DNA of 64,000 nucleotides from an uncultured Lachnospiraceae bacterium (GTDB lineage: Bacteria > Bacillota > Clostridia > Lachnospirales > Lachnospiraceae). Made by a program: the position numbers and the translations under genes. Under the pieces are notes generated by a model. That model was not told where the DNA came from. It worked only from the letters and a program-made list of their open reading frames with translations, and did not search any database. This document shows positions 1 to 8,896 of the stretch, one piece after another (the first letter of the stretch is position 1; each line of letters starts with the position of its first letter). The DNA is taken from positions 1 to 64,000 of the forward strand of contig CAMNSZ010000006.1 in assembly GCA_946557105.1 (NCBI GenBank), read 5' to 3'.

Positions 1-25
1 AAATGGCGGAAGAAGCCATTTTTAC
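1..25 (+). terminator. Rho-independent terminator at left edge
   Basis: A 7-bp perfect stem (AAATGGC / GCCATTT, loop GGAAGAA) runs into a short T stretch at the left edge. It probably ends a gene lying before the window. Confidence 0.55.
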
Positions 26-115
26 TGCAAGTGCCATACAACATAATATCGTATTATGAATCCAGAGGAAGATCTTCCCCTATAGGGAAATAAAAATGAA
101 AGGATTGGTGTTAGT

Positions 116-2317
116 ATGAGTAATTATGTATGTTATGGACCGGTAAAGCCTGTTAATCTGCCTGAGACAAAAAGTCTGCCTGCAAGGAAATGTTATGATA
201 TTTATCAGAATGTTCCTGAAGAGAGACAGGATACAGAAAACAAAGAAATTTTTCTACAGAATGCGCTGGTGAATCAGGATTTACTTGTTCAGTGGGTGCA
301 GCTTGCCTATCAGATTTACAAGAGTGAGCCTAACAGCTGGTGGAACCACAGTAAAAAATCATGGGAGGAGAACTGGGGGAAAAATCCTAACTATATGGAT
401 TTGATTGACTGCCTTTGCCACAAGTATGACAAGACGGTAGGAACAGATGACGATCCTCACATGAGCACAGGGTTAGCGCTGGCAAACTCACTGAATGAAG
501 TGGAAACGGCGACAGCCAAGCTGATAGAGAAGCTGATTGGCAGGAAACTGAAGGCTAAGGATTTTACGGATAAATGCGGTGTAGAACCGCTCCATACAAA
601 TGAGGCAACGCAGACGGTATATTATACGGCGGCAGCGCATTGCGATAAGTATGGCGGTACCTGCCAGTACGGGTACAATGCTTTTGGTCTTGCCTTCTAC
701 AACTTTAGGCTTAAAGTAGTTTCGGATGGCACTCCTTATAATACGGCAATAGGGGAACTTACGGTAAAAGAAGCGGCTGCAAAAGGTAACATTCCCGGAT
801 TTGAGTATACGAACGTAAACGGCGAACCCACTTATTTATATCAGACAGATAATAAAACAGTCGGTGAAATAATTAAAACGGAGACTATAACCGATGAGGA
901 AAGCGTGTCGGAATCTAATTCGATTACAAATGCGGAAGAGTACAGCTTTACGGAAATGATAGGCATGTCTTATACTATCGGGGATATTTTAGACACTATG
1001 GAAATGACTGCAGAGATGCAGTTTACGACAGGGGAAGTAATCAGCACAGCCTACACGGAAGAAAAGTCCGTTTCCAAAACAAAGACAAACAGTTCCAGCG
1101 TAACCGTAACGATTCCGCCCCATACGACAATCGTAGTAAGACAAAAGGACACCGGCGCAATCATGAAATTAAAATACGACTGTCCGGTTATGGTGCAATT
1201 TGACGTGGCGGTATTCTCTATGTGCGGAACCTGTTATGATGATAATTTAGCAGTGCATACGCTCAGTACTGCGGGTTACGAGCAGCGTTCTTTTATTACT
1301 ATGTTTCAGCCTTCAGAGGCGGGCGATGCAGGTGAAGACGGCTCGGAAAACCTGTACATGAGATACACGCAATCCTTAGCTGTGGAAGGATATGATAAAG
1401 CGCATGGCGTTACAATCTTAACAAATGACGATGGAAAGGATATTGCAAATTATTTGGACTGGAGGAAGATTGAGAGTCAGCCTGCAGCCTCTACAGGGTG
1501 TAAAATAGAAAGGGAAGGCACGGATGAGAGTGAAGCACAAGTAATAGAAACAAAGGAACCGAAAGAATTAATAAAATGGTTGACGGAAAACAGACCCATG
1601 TCGCCGACGGGGGCATCATTGACCGAAAAAGCAAAAAATCTGCAGACTATAATAGAGAATCCCATACCGTTATATCCGCTGACTACCTTGGAGGAGGTTA
1701 CCGGCAGAGAAATGTATGATATGGGAACCGGCGATATTTTGTATCCGAACAACTGGACAGTGGCGGGATATGATGTAGATAATGTTCCGTTTTATGGGTT
1801 TGACACCAAGAAAGGAGTATGGATTCTGGTGGATAAAGCAGGTCAACCGTTATCGGATGACTCGGTGGCAGGCATCTACAAGCAGCCGCTTACCAATGTG
1901 CCTTACATTCAAGGAAATGCAGCGGGTACGGTCTATGCTAAATACATGATTCCTGATAATTATTACACATATCAGAATGGCGCTCCTGCCACGAATGAGA
2001 GTATCAAGACAGTATTTATCAAAATTGTAATCCATGACACAAAGCTTCAGGGAAAGATTTTGGTAGACGGAAGCGTTAATGTCAAGAACAATACCGTTAC
2101 AAATCTTGAGACCTTGAATACGCTGAATGTCCATGTATATGACGAAGCGGACAGAGAGATTGTTGTTCCGGTAATCTGGGAAGCAGACCCGGCCTGCGGA
2201 GACAAAATCATGATTCTTTGCAACAATATGGCGGTTATCGCAGTGGGAACCTACCGTATTAGGGCAAAATATGAAGCTCTGTATTCAGATTGGATTGACG
2301 TCCATGTGACAGAATAA
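116..2317 (+). CDS. Large aerolysin/ETX-MTX2-like beta-pore-forming protein (candidate)
   Basis: A 733-aa protein with start ATG after AAAGGATTGG. No signal peptide or membrane helix is visible. The N-terminal ~200 residues are Trp/Cys-rich and unrecognised. From about residue 246 to 345 the sequence becomes Ser/Thr/Glu-rich with alternating polarity: long strands, an amphipathic stretch around SFTEMIGMSYTIGD, then SSSVTVTIPPHTTIVVRQ at about 326-343. Known of the family: aerolysin, epsilon-toxin and MTX2 proteins have this pattern, with an insertion hairpin followed by V-x-V-x-P-P-x-T. The last ~90 residues look like a bacterial Ig-like beta-sandwich. Inferred role: a pore-forming toxin or structural beta-protein. 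Lack of a signal peptide would fit release by lysis, as for crystal-type toxins. The gene is followed by a strong terminator and decayed DNA. An unrelated beta-rich surface protein is the main alternative. Confidence 0.6.
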   Translation: MSNYVCYGPVKPVNLPETKSLPARKCYDIYQNVPEERQDTENKEIFLQNALVNQDLLVQWVQLAYQIYKSEPNSWWNHSKKSWEENWGKNPNYMDLIDCLCHKYDKTVGTDDDPHMSTGLALANSLNEVETATAKLIEKLIGRKLKAKDFTDKCGVEPLHTNEATQTVYYTAAAHCDKYGGTCQYGYNAFGLAFYNFRLKVVSDGTPYNTAIGELTVKEAAAKGNIPGFEYTNVNGEPTYLYQTDNKTVGEIIKTETITDEESVSESNSITNAEEYSFTEMIGMSYTIGDILDTMEMTAEMQFTTGEVISTAYTEEKSVSKTKTNSSSVTVTIPPHTTIVVRQKDTGAIMKLKYDCPVMVQFDVAVFSMCGTCYDDNLAVHTLSTAGYEQRSFITMFQPSEAGDAGEDGSENLYMRYTQSLAVEGYDKAHGVTILTNDDGKDIANYLDWRKIESQPAASTGCKIEREGTDESEAQVIETKEPKELIKWLTENRPMSPTGASLTEKAKNLQTIIENPIPLYPLTTLEEVTGREMYDMGTGDILYPNNWTVAGYDVDNVPFYGFDTKKGVWILVDKAGQPLSDDSVAGIYKQPLTNVPYIQGNAAGTVYAKYMIPDNYYTYQNGAPATNESIKTVFIKIVIHDTKLQGKILVDGSVNVKNNTVTNLETLNTLNVHVYDEADREIVVPVIWEADPACGDKIMILCNNMAVIAVGTYRIRAKYEALYSDWIDVHVTE

Positions 2318-2326
2318 AGTAAAAAA

Positions 2327-2376
2327 AGTGTCCTTTTACTCAAATGGAGGTTGCAAGAGTAAAAGGACGCTTTTTC
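2327..2376 (+). terminator. Strong terminator after the aerolysin-like gene
   Basis: A 12-bp perfect stem (GTCCTTTTACTC / GAGTAAAAGGAC) with flanking GTG/CGC is followed by a T5 run. It sits 10 bp after the stop codon. Confidence 0.85.
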
Positions 2377-3180
2377 TCTATATAGAGAAAGCAAAAGAAG
2401 CCGGCGACGTGAAGGAGCCCAGAAGTCATGACAGATTGGGCGTGGAATCAGACAATCAAGAGGGGAATAAAGTATTCTTTTAGCCGCAAGGCAATTTTTG
2501 AATATGTAGAGGGAATGTGGGGGGCGGTTGCGATGCCAAACATTTTATGGTGGTAAATGGAGAGTGAAAACAGTATAATCAAGATAGAAAATTTAAAGAG
2601 GACGTTATTGTGTCTGGTATCATTGGACAGAATAGCAGGAGCATGAATCTAGTTTAATGCCAGAAAGTAAAAGACAATATTGCAGGTTGAGCAGAGAAAG
2701 TTATCCAAATAGCCGGCAGGCTGTAAATGAATGTGATTATGTAGAGGGGTATCCCGTCAAAGGAGAATTTACTATAGATGACCTTGGTGGTTCTGCTTCA
2801 ATGTATATTGGTCAGGGCTTTGAAATTATCGATATTCATTACGGACATATCCCGATCATATGAAGGTCGAAGAAGCCGACAGAAAAATGCTTTTTGAGGG
2901 GATTCATTCTGCAATCAAAAAGCATGGCGGCATTATAACGGTATACTACACAATGGATTTGGAGTTGGCAAGGAAACCTTATGAAGATAAGTAAAAACAG
3001 AAATGAAAAAAGAGTTTCCGGAACGGTTCATTTTTCAAATTGAAGAATTAAGAACATTAAGTGACAAAAATAAGTTGATTATTACAGTATTTGTCAATAT
3101 AATATGAAAAATATTATTCTTTGATTTGAAAGAACTGGTATATTTATGGCAGGGCAGATTTGGGGGAATGGATATAGAGG
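2377..3180. other. Gene-poor, decayed stretch
   Basis: About 800 bases without a convincing gene. A 42-codon ORF at 2428-2556 has AAGGAG about 10 bp upstream. A frameshifted small gene lies at 2657-2993 and a 34-codon ORF at 3003-3107. None resembles a family I know. AT-rich composition and short overlapping pieces suggest remnants of deleted genes. Confidence 0.4.
2657..2993 (+). pseudogene. Small unknown gene broken by a frameshift near 2860
   Basis: Frame 1 reads a 68-residue product from 2657 ending IIDIHYGHIPII. Immediately at its stop, another frame continues as YPDHMKVEEADRKMLFEGI and on to a stop at 2993. The abrupt hand-over suggests one gene of ~110 codons with an indel around 2855-2865. 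No family is recognised. Confidence 0.3.
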
Positions 3181-3591
3181 ATGAATTCATATTATGACCT
3201 ATGCATATTGGAATGTCGGGAAGCAATTATTGAGAAGGAGGATTTAAAAGAATTGTGGTACGATACTCATTACTATCCTATGAATCCGGAAAGTGATGAG
3301 TGGATGAAGTATGAGTTTGAGGATGCATTGGATATACTAAATCCGCCGGAAGAACTGCTTCATAGCCTTGCGACGGAAGAAGTAGTTAAATTAATGATGG
3401 ATTATCCGTATTTGTGGCTGCTCACAGCTTTTAATGAAGTGAATGATTTTTTTGATTTTCTAGAAAATAATTGCGATATTTACAATGAGCTAATAAGTAG
3501 GAACGATGGTGTTTCGTGCCTTGTGAAAGAATATCAAAAGACGGACTTCGATGAGTTTTTTTGGAATACTTGGGGTTGCGATATGGTATAA
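3181..3591 (+). CDS. Small acidic hypothetical protein
   Basis: A 136-aa acidic product rich in Asp, Glu and aromatic residues (WLLTAFNEVNDFFDFLE in the middle). It has no signal peptide or transmembrane segment. The start ATG follows GATATAGAGG. The size and acidity resemble immunity or anti-toxin proteins, but I recognise no family and that remark is only an inference. The gene lies alone in decayed accessory DNA. Confidence 0.55.
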   Translation: MNSYYDLCILECREAIIEKEDLKELWYDTHYYPMNPESDEWMKYEFEDALDILNPPEELLHSLATEEVVKLMMDYPYLWLLTAFNEVNDFFDFLENNCDIYNELISRNDGVSCLVKEYQKTDFDEFFWNTWGCDMV

Positions 3592-4223
3592 GGAACTGTA
3601 TTTACCGTTGAGTGACACGCACTTGTATTATTTGGATTTGCCGGAGATAGAGCCGCCCGCCGGAGAGGAAGCGGGCTCCATCAGAACGATGCATCTGTGA
3701 CCGAAGGAAATACGGGAAAAGGAAGATAGAATAGCAGCGTTCCTGCTTCAGCTGCAGTCGGAGGAAAACGGTTTACAGACAGAAACATCTGACGCAGAGG
3801 GAAGTAATACTGCAAATCAGGGAGAGAATAACAAGAGTATTATAGCGGAATGGGTGGAAAATGAGAGGAACCGGAGGATAATGATTATAGCGGGAGTTAT
3901 GATTGGTGTGATGTGCGTGGTTGGTGGATTCGTATTTATTTGCCAAAGAAAGAAGAGAAAATAATGTGTATATATTTGTTTTTATAAAGCTCAATTTCTC
4001 GCAGCTTTTTGTTGAGGGGCTGACCGTGAAGCTATTGCGATTCTTCCGGACTATTTGCATAGTGGTATTGGTAACACTTTGGCAATAGAAAATCAGTAGG
4101 CCGGAAGAAACGTGAAGCACAGATGGGAAATCAGTAATTTTATATTAAAATGCAGAGAAAGAATGCCTATTGGTGATTATTTTCGGATTGAAGGGAACAA
4201 ACCATAAGGAGGGAGGATATATA
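3592..4223. other. Decayed intergenic stretch with gene remnants
   Basis: A reading frame from about 3594 (KELYLPLSDTHLYYLDLPEIE) ends at 3700, and a second open stretch without a start lies at 3701-3964. The rest shows no gene. The ribosome site AAGGAGGGAGG for the next gene is at 4206-4216. Confidence 0.4.
3701..3964 (+). pseudogene. C-terminal remnant with membrane anchor and Lys/Arg tail
   Basis: An open frame of 87 codons without a start. It is polar (TSDAEGSNTANQGENNKS) and ends in one hydrophobic helix, MIIAGVMIGVMCVVGGFVF, followed by the basic tail ICQRKKRK. This is the layout of a surface protein's C-terminal anchor or of a single-pass secreted protein's end. A stop at 3698-3700 precedes it, so the ectodomain is lost or out of frame. 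Confidence 0.4.
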
Positions 4224-4577
4224 ATGCATGATATTCAAATAAATACGGAGCGCTTATTGCTGCGCCCTCTTAAAATTGCCGACGCAGAGGATGTGTTTGA
4301 ATGGGTCAGTGATGAACGTATTTCAGACGGTAAGTTAATCGGCAGCGGGGATATCGGATTTAATTCCTCAAAGGGTTGCTGGAGCTTTGGCTATAATTTC
4401 CGATATGACTGTTGGGGTATGGAATATGCCACAGAAGCGGTAAAAGCAATGATGAACTATGCCCACATAAACTTTGGCGCGCGAAAATTTGTTTCTTCTC
4501 ATTGTGAGCCTAATCTTGCTTCGGGAAATGTTATGAAAAAGTGTGGGTTACACTTTGTGGGGTATGGAAAATTTTAG
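4224..4577 (+). pseudogene. GNAT acetyltransferase (RimJ/RimL type), internally deleted
   Basis: From ATG 4224, behind AAGGAGGGAGG, the 117-aa product begins INTERLLLRPLKIADAEDVFEW, the classic start of a RimJ/RimL-type N-acetyltransferase. After VSDERI it jumps to KLIGSGDIGF, skipping the ~30 residues that normally join the first helix to the central strands. The acetyl-CoA region (YATEAVKAMMNYAH) and the ANxxSGNVMKKCG helix are present, but the last strand is cut after VGYGKF. Family members are usually 170-190 aa, so this is probably non-functional. Confidence 0.65.
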
Positions 4578-4590
4578 AAAAAGGCAGTGA

Positions 4591-4719
4591 ATTATCGCTC
4601 ACTTTTATGAAAAGCTGTTGTTACTTAAAGATATGATGAATACTGAGACTGCAAGAATAATAGCTGAACATAGGCAAACTGTAACGGAAGCATTTTTTCA
4701 GGCATATGTGATATGGTAG
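4591..4719 (+). pseudogene. C-terminal remnant of an HD-domain hydrolase
   Basis: A 42-codon open frame without a start reads HFYEKLLLLKDMMNTETA then RIIAEHRQTVTEAFFQAY. This matches the usual end of small HD-superfamily phosphohydrolases (FYEKLL-KLKD-MNT-TG-IAE-RH). The HD metal site itself is missing, so an upstream deletion removed most of the gene, perhaps the same event that cut the preceding acetyltransferase. Confidence 0.5.
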
Positions 4720-4871
4720 AAGTGAACTTTGTGATACGATTGACGATGCATTGTTGAAATTTATGGTTGCGATTTAACAGAACCATGGAAAAAGACAATA
4801 AATTTTTTCAAACTGTCTCATTGCATATTATTTTTCTTTGGTTTATGCTTATGCGCAGGAGGTGCTTATTT

Positions 4872-5348
4872 ATGGCGAATGAAAACAAAAAGGATTTTAA
4901 TGCGATGCTGAACGACAGCAAGGATATGCCTAAGCTTCAGACGATTACGGATGAAAAAAGCATAGAGAAGTATGGCGGAGACAGAATGTATTTTGCGCCG
5001 CCGATTGATTATGACAAGGTGATGCGGCTTGTGCCGTTTGGAAAGCTGCTTACGGTAGGTATTATAAGAGAATACTTTGCAAAACAAAACGGAGCCGATT
5101 TTACAGAGCCGATTACGGCAGGGATATTTGTATCGATTGTCGCGTGGGCGAGCTTTCAGAGAGCAGATGATAAAACGCCCTATTGGAGAACGCTGAAGGC
5201 GAATGGAGAACTCAATGCAAAATATCCCGGCGGCATAGAAGCGCAAAAGGATATGCTTGAAAAGGAAGGGCATACAATTATCCAAAAGGGTAGGAAGAAT
5301 GTCAGATATTATGTTAAAGATTATGAGCGGATGCTGTTTTCGTTATGA
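4872..5348 (+). CDS. MGMT-fold alkyltransferase-like DNA-binding protein without active Cys
   Basis: 158 aa from ATG 4872, preceded by GCAGGAGGTG; an in-frame start further upstream has no such site. The middle and end match the DNA-binding domain of O6-methylguanine-DNA methyltransferase: VPFGKLLTVG near residue 54, then TPYWRTLKANGEL at 102 and KYPGGIEAQKDMLEKEGH. In true methyltransferases the PCHR motif carries the acceptor cysteine; here it is PYWR. Alkyltransferase-like proteins of this kind are known to bind O6-alkylguanine and flag it for excision repair rather than reverse it. The ~45-residue N-terminal leader is unusual. A terminator follows. Confidence 0.75.
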   Translation: MANENKKDFNAMLNDSKDMPKLQTITDEKSIEKYGGDRMYFAPPIDYDKVMRLVPFGKLLTVGIIREYFAKQNGADFTEPITAGIFVSIVAWASFQRADDKTPYWRTLKANGELNAKYPGGIEAQKDMLEKEGHTIIQKGRKNVRYYVKDYERMLFSL

Positions 5349-5387
5349 CCTGTAGGAGGATGAAGAGAAAATCAAGAGATGTAAGAT

Positions 5388-5412
5388 AAAAGGTGCCTAT
5401 GGCGCCTTTTTA
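5388..5412 (+). terminator. Terminator after the alkyltransferase-like gene
   Basis: A hairpin AAAAGGTGCC / GGCGCCTTTT (one G-T pair) with loop TAT and a T-rich tail, 40 bp after the stop codon. Confidence 0.8.
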
Positions 5413-5819
5413 AAATATAATTTTTTGAGAGCAAATAAATATAGTTGTTGTTGATTTGTTATATAAAAAAATGTATATTTAATATTGGAAAATATATGTA
5501 GATTTATTAATAGAAATGGTGGATTTATGAGGAAATTAGATATTGCTAAATTAATTATAAAAAAGCGATGGTGGTATCGCAAAGACTATGCATAAGTAGA
5601 TTATGACATTTGAAGGACGGAATGCAAAAGACATGAAGAGCATTTATGAAGAAGATAGATGTTGAGATGGACGGGTTCCCAGTGATTTTACATAGTATTA
5701 ATGAACTTTTATGTGAACCATATGTTGCCGTTATAAATGTTATCAATAAGAAAGTATTTAAAAGGCAGTGGAACGCAAATGTAGGCGGTTGAATTCAGCG
5801 AAAAGGAGTTAAATATTAT
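5413..5819. other. AT-rich intergenic stretch before mcrB
   Basis: Very AT-rich. It holds a 48-codon ORF at 5646-5792 (begins MKKIDVEMDGFPVILHSI) without a good ribosome site and a shorter piece reading MTFEGRNAKDMKSIYEED at about 5600. Neither is identified. The mcrB ribosome site AAAAGGAG is at 5801-5808. Confidence 0.35.
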
Positions 5820-7411
5820 ATGGAATCAGAGAAGATAGTAAATGATGAAAATAATCAGTTACATTATTTATTTAAAAGTGTAATGTCTGAATATGGAGAG
5901 ATACTAAATGAGGTTAAAGCAACCAAAAATTTTCAACATGAATTTAGAAATAAAATAAGCGGGGATATTCCCCAATTAATAGCGAATCTGTGTAGGCTTA
6001 TGCCGCCGTATAAGGCAATTGGAAGCTTTGGAAAGGGCCGCTGGACAGATGTGCGCCATGGGTTGCAATTTTTGATGAAAGAATCACAGCTTCGGCGAGG
6101 AACGGTGTGTATATTGTATATTTATTTAATAAAGACACAAAAGAACTTTTTTTGACACTGAATCAAGGGGTAACGGCTGTAGCGCAAAATATAATTTTAG
6201 GGTCGGAAGATACATCTACTTTTACATCAATAGCTAAAATTAAAAATACAGAAACAGAAAAACAGCTAAGAAAAAGTGCTGCTTATATATGTAAACAGCT
6301 TAATATAATACCTACGGATGGCATTAAATGTGGTTCCTCTTTATATGATGCTGGATGCATATACAGTAGATCGTACAATTTAGAAAATTTACCAAATGAT
6401 AAAAAGCTAATAGACGATTTAAAAGAATTCATTAATGTGTACAAAATGTATTATGATATGTTTGTACGAGAAAAAACATCTAATAAGCAAGAGGTAAAGA
6501 TGAAGACAACGGAAAAAGAAACCGTACATGATGAGCTTGAGGAAGAGACTTTTAATAAGTATACAAAAGAGGATTTCTTAGGCGAAGTATTTATGAAGAG
6601 AGAAGAATATGAGTTGCTATCTGAACTTCTGATAATTAAAAAGAACATTATCTTACAGGGAGCGCCCGGGGTGGGAAAAACATTTATGGCAAAAAGATTA
6701 GCTTATTCAATTTTAGGCTATGAAGATAAAAAACGCGTGCAGATGGTACAATTCCATCAGAGCTATAGCTATGAAGATTTTATAGTGGGGTATAGACCTG
6801 CTGGAGCAGGATTTGAATTGGAATACGGACCATTTTATAAATTTTGTAAGCAAGCTGAAAAGGATGATAAACCGCACTTTTTTATTATTGATGAAATTAA
6901 TCGAGGAAATGTAAGCAAAATTTTTGGCGAGCTTCTTATGCTGATTGAAAGTGATAAAAGAAGTGAACATTTGAAACTGTTATATACAAAAGAAGAATTT
7001 TCAGTGCCTGAAAATGTTCATATTATTGGGATGATGAATACAGCGGATAGAAGTTTGGCAATTATAGACTATGCATTAAGGCGTAGATTCGCATTTTATG
7101 ATGTGAGACCAGCATTTAACAATGACATGTTTATTGAAATGATGGAAAAAAGAGAGAGTGAGACATTGAAAAGACTGATTTCCTGTATAAAAATGCTCAA
7201 TAATGATATAAGGAATGATGATTCATTGGGAAGTGGCTTTGAAATTGGACATAGTTATTTCTGTACAGCCCCTGATATACAGGTAGATAGAAAGTGGATT
7301 AAATCCATAGTAGAGTTTGAAATAATACCATTGATTAATGAATATTGGTTTGATGATAGAGATAAAGTGGACGAGTGGTCTGCAAAATTACGCGGTGTTG
7401 AAAATGATTAA
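5820..7411 (+). pseudogene. mcrB: McrB GTPase of a type IV (modified-DNA) restriction system, frameshifted
   Basis: Two overlapping reading frames (5820-6155 and 6107-7411) make one protein. The first carries the start of the N-terminal DUF3578 domain (PYKAIGSFGKGRWTDV). Homologues continue PWVAIFDERI, which is found in the other frame. Removing two bases (GC) from GTGCGCC at 6051-6057 restores APWVAIFDERITASARNGVY and the rest. The second frame holds the AAA+ motor: Walker A GAPGVGKT (about residue 185 of that frame), Walker B FFIIDEINRGN (about 258) and the McrB signature MMNTADRSLA (about 309). Known role: GTP-driven translocase that partners McrC to cut methylated DNA. mcrC overlaps its stop by 8 bp. 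If the indel is real, only the motor half could be made, from a start near 6107. Confidence 0.85.
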
Positions 7412-8435
7412 AATACAAAACATTTATTATATGCTGGCTTATGCCTTTCGCGCTTTAAATGAATCAGAAGCGAGGAGGTTTTCGTTTGAAAACTTTGAGT
7501 TCATAGACGAGTTGTTTACAGTTATTTTGGCAAAAGGAATTGCAAAACAGGTTAAGCGAGGACTAGGTAAGGAATATATGTATCATGCAGAGGAACTGGA
7601 GTCTCCTAGGGGACGAATTAGTGTGTCTGAAACCTTGAAGAGGAGAGCCATTCATAAGAATGGTATATGGTGTGAATTGGATGAATTGGTTGAAAATACA
7701 TATATGAATCAGATATTAAAATCGACATCGCTATTATTACTTCATTCAAAGGATGTAGGGAAGGAGAATAAGAAACAGCTAAAGAAAGTACTGTTGTTTT
7801 TTTCTAATGTGGATACGATTAATTGTAGAACTATAGATTGGCGTAGGCTTCAGTATAACTACAATAATGCATCCTATAAAATGCTTATGAATATTTGTTA
7901 TCTTATCGTTAATGGTATGCTTATATCAGAAAAAGAAGGTAATTTGAAGCTAAACAGATTTATTGACGATCAACATATGCACGTATTGTATGAGAAATTT
8001 ATATTGGCATATTATAAAAAACACTTTCCGGCTTTGAAGGTGACGCAGTCGCATATTCCATGGAATACAGACGATGGCATGATAGAGCTTTTGCCGTGCA
8101 TGAGATCAGATATTATGATGGAGTATATGGGAAAAACTTTGATTATAGATGCAAAATATTATGCTTCGGCTATGCACAAGAATAATAGATACGGTAACCA
8201 AACTGTACATTCGCATAATTTGTACCAGATATTTACATATGTTAAAAACAAAGATACAAAACATAGTGGCAATGTAAGCGGAATGTTACTTTACGCGAAT
8301 ACAGATGGAAAAAACCCAGATAAAGAATACCTTATGGATGGAAACAGGATAAATGTAAGGACACTGGATCTGGACTGTGATTTTGTTGAGGTTAGAAGAC
8401 AGCTGGATGAGATTGTAAGAGTTTGGTTGCTATAA
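7404..8435 (+). CDS. mcrC: McrC endonuclease subunit
   Basis: 343 aa from the ATG that overlaps the mcrB stop codon (ATGATTAA), a translational-coupling arrangement; the longer upstream in-frame start would lie deep inside mcrB. It starts with the family's IQNIYYMLAYAFRAL. The nuclease core is of the PD-(D/E)xK type: RSDIMMEY around residue 234 and IIDAKYY with D249-x-K251. Known role: McrC joins the McrB hexamer, stimulates GTP hydrolysis and cleaves modified DNA. The gene appears intact although its partner is frameshifted. Confidence 0.88.
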   Translation: MIKIQNIYYMLAYAFRALNESEARRFSFENFEFIDELFTVILAKGIAKQVKRGLGKEYMYHAEELESPRGRISVSETLKRRAIHKNGIWCELDELVENTYMNQILKSTSLLLLHSKDVGKENKKQLKKVLLFFSNVDTINCRTIDWRRLQYNYNNASYKMLMNICYLIVNGMLISEKEGNLKLNRFIDDQHMHVLYEKFILAYYKKHFPALKVTQSHIPWNTDDGMIELLPCMRSDIMMEYMGKTLIIDAKYYASAMHKNNRYGNQTVHSHNLYQIFTYVKNKDTKHSGNVSGMLLYANTDGKNPDKEYLMDGNRINVRTLDLDCDFVEVRRQLDEIVRVWLL

Positions 8436-8467
8436 GAAGGATATTTAAGATAAATAGATTTATTATC

Positions 8468-8875
8468 ATGAAGGGCAATACTATTTCATTTCAATCCGAT
8501 AATGAGTGCGCCGCTTATGCATCCGCCTATGTTATGCGGCATTTGGGGCTGGAGGCAGAGGGAAGCGAAATATATAACATAATAACCGATAAGCTGAAGG
8601 ACGGCTGCGTTTATCCAAAGGGGATTCTCCGCCTGTTTGACAAATATGGATTCCATATAAAATACTGTAGAGGAAATTTAAATTCCCTGAAAAACGAAGT
8701 CAGCAAGGGAAATCCGGTTATTGTCATGATACGAACCAGAGCGGATAAGAAATGGCTGCATTATGTTCCGGTAGTCGGATACGACGAGAACAATGTATTT
8801 ATAGCGGAATCCTTGAAAGAGCTCGTCAATTGCAACGAAAAGTATTATAATAGGAAAGTAGTAAATGTTTATTAA
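8468..8875 (+). CDS. Papain-like (C39-type) peptidase-like protein, short
   Basis: 135 aa from ATG 8468; a TTG at 8423 is an alternative start and neither has a strong ribosome site. The pattern QSDNECAAYASAYVMRHLG (Cys14) and, later, KWLHYVPVVGYDENNVFIAE fit the catalytic Cys and His of a C39-like fold, with an acidic residue after the His strand. C39-like proteins include bacteriocin-leader peptidases and many stand-alone hydrolases of unknown substrate. It is short and stops where homologues often have another helix, so it may be trimmed. It follows mcrC at 32 bp but need not be functionally linked. Confidence 0.55.
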   Translation: MKGNTISFQSDNECAAYASAYVMRHLGLEAEGSEIYNIITDKLKDGCVYPKGILRLFDKYGFHIKYCRGNLNSLKNEVSKGNPVIVMIRTRADKKWLHYVPVVGYDENNVFIAESLKELVNCNEKYYNRKVVNVY

Positions 8876-8896
8876 AAAGCAGACAGGAGAACACAT

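Noticed and set aside
4866..5285. 139-aa minus-strand ORF opposite the alkyltransferase-like gene
   Set aside because: Antisense shadow of a clearly recognised family; low complexity, no ribosome site.
5596..5660. HicB-like antitoxin fragment (MTFEGRNAKDMKS)
   Set aside because: Only about 20 residues, next frame broken; similarity too short to claim.
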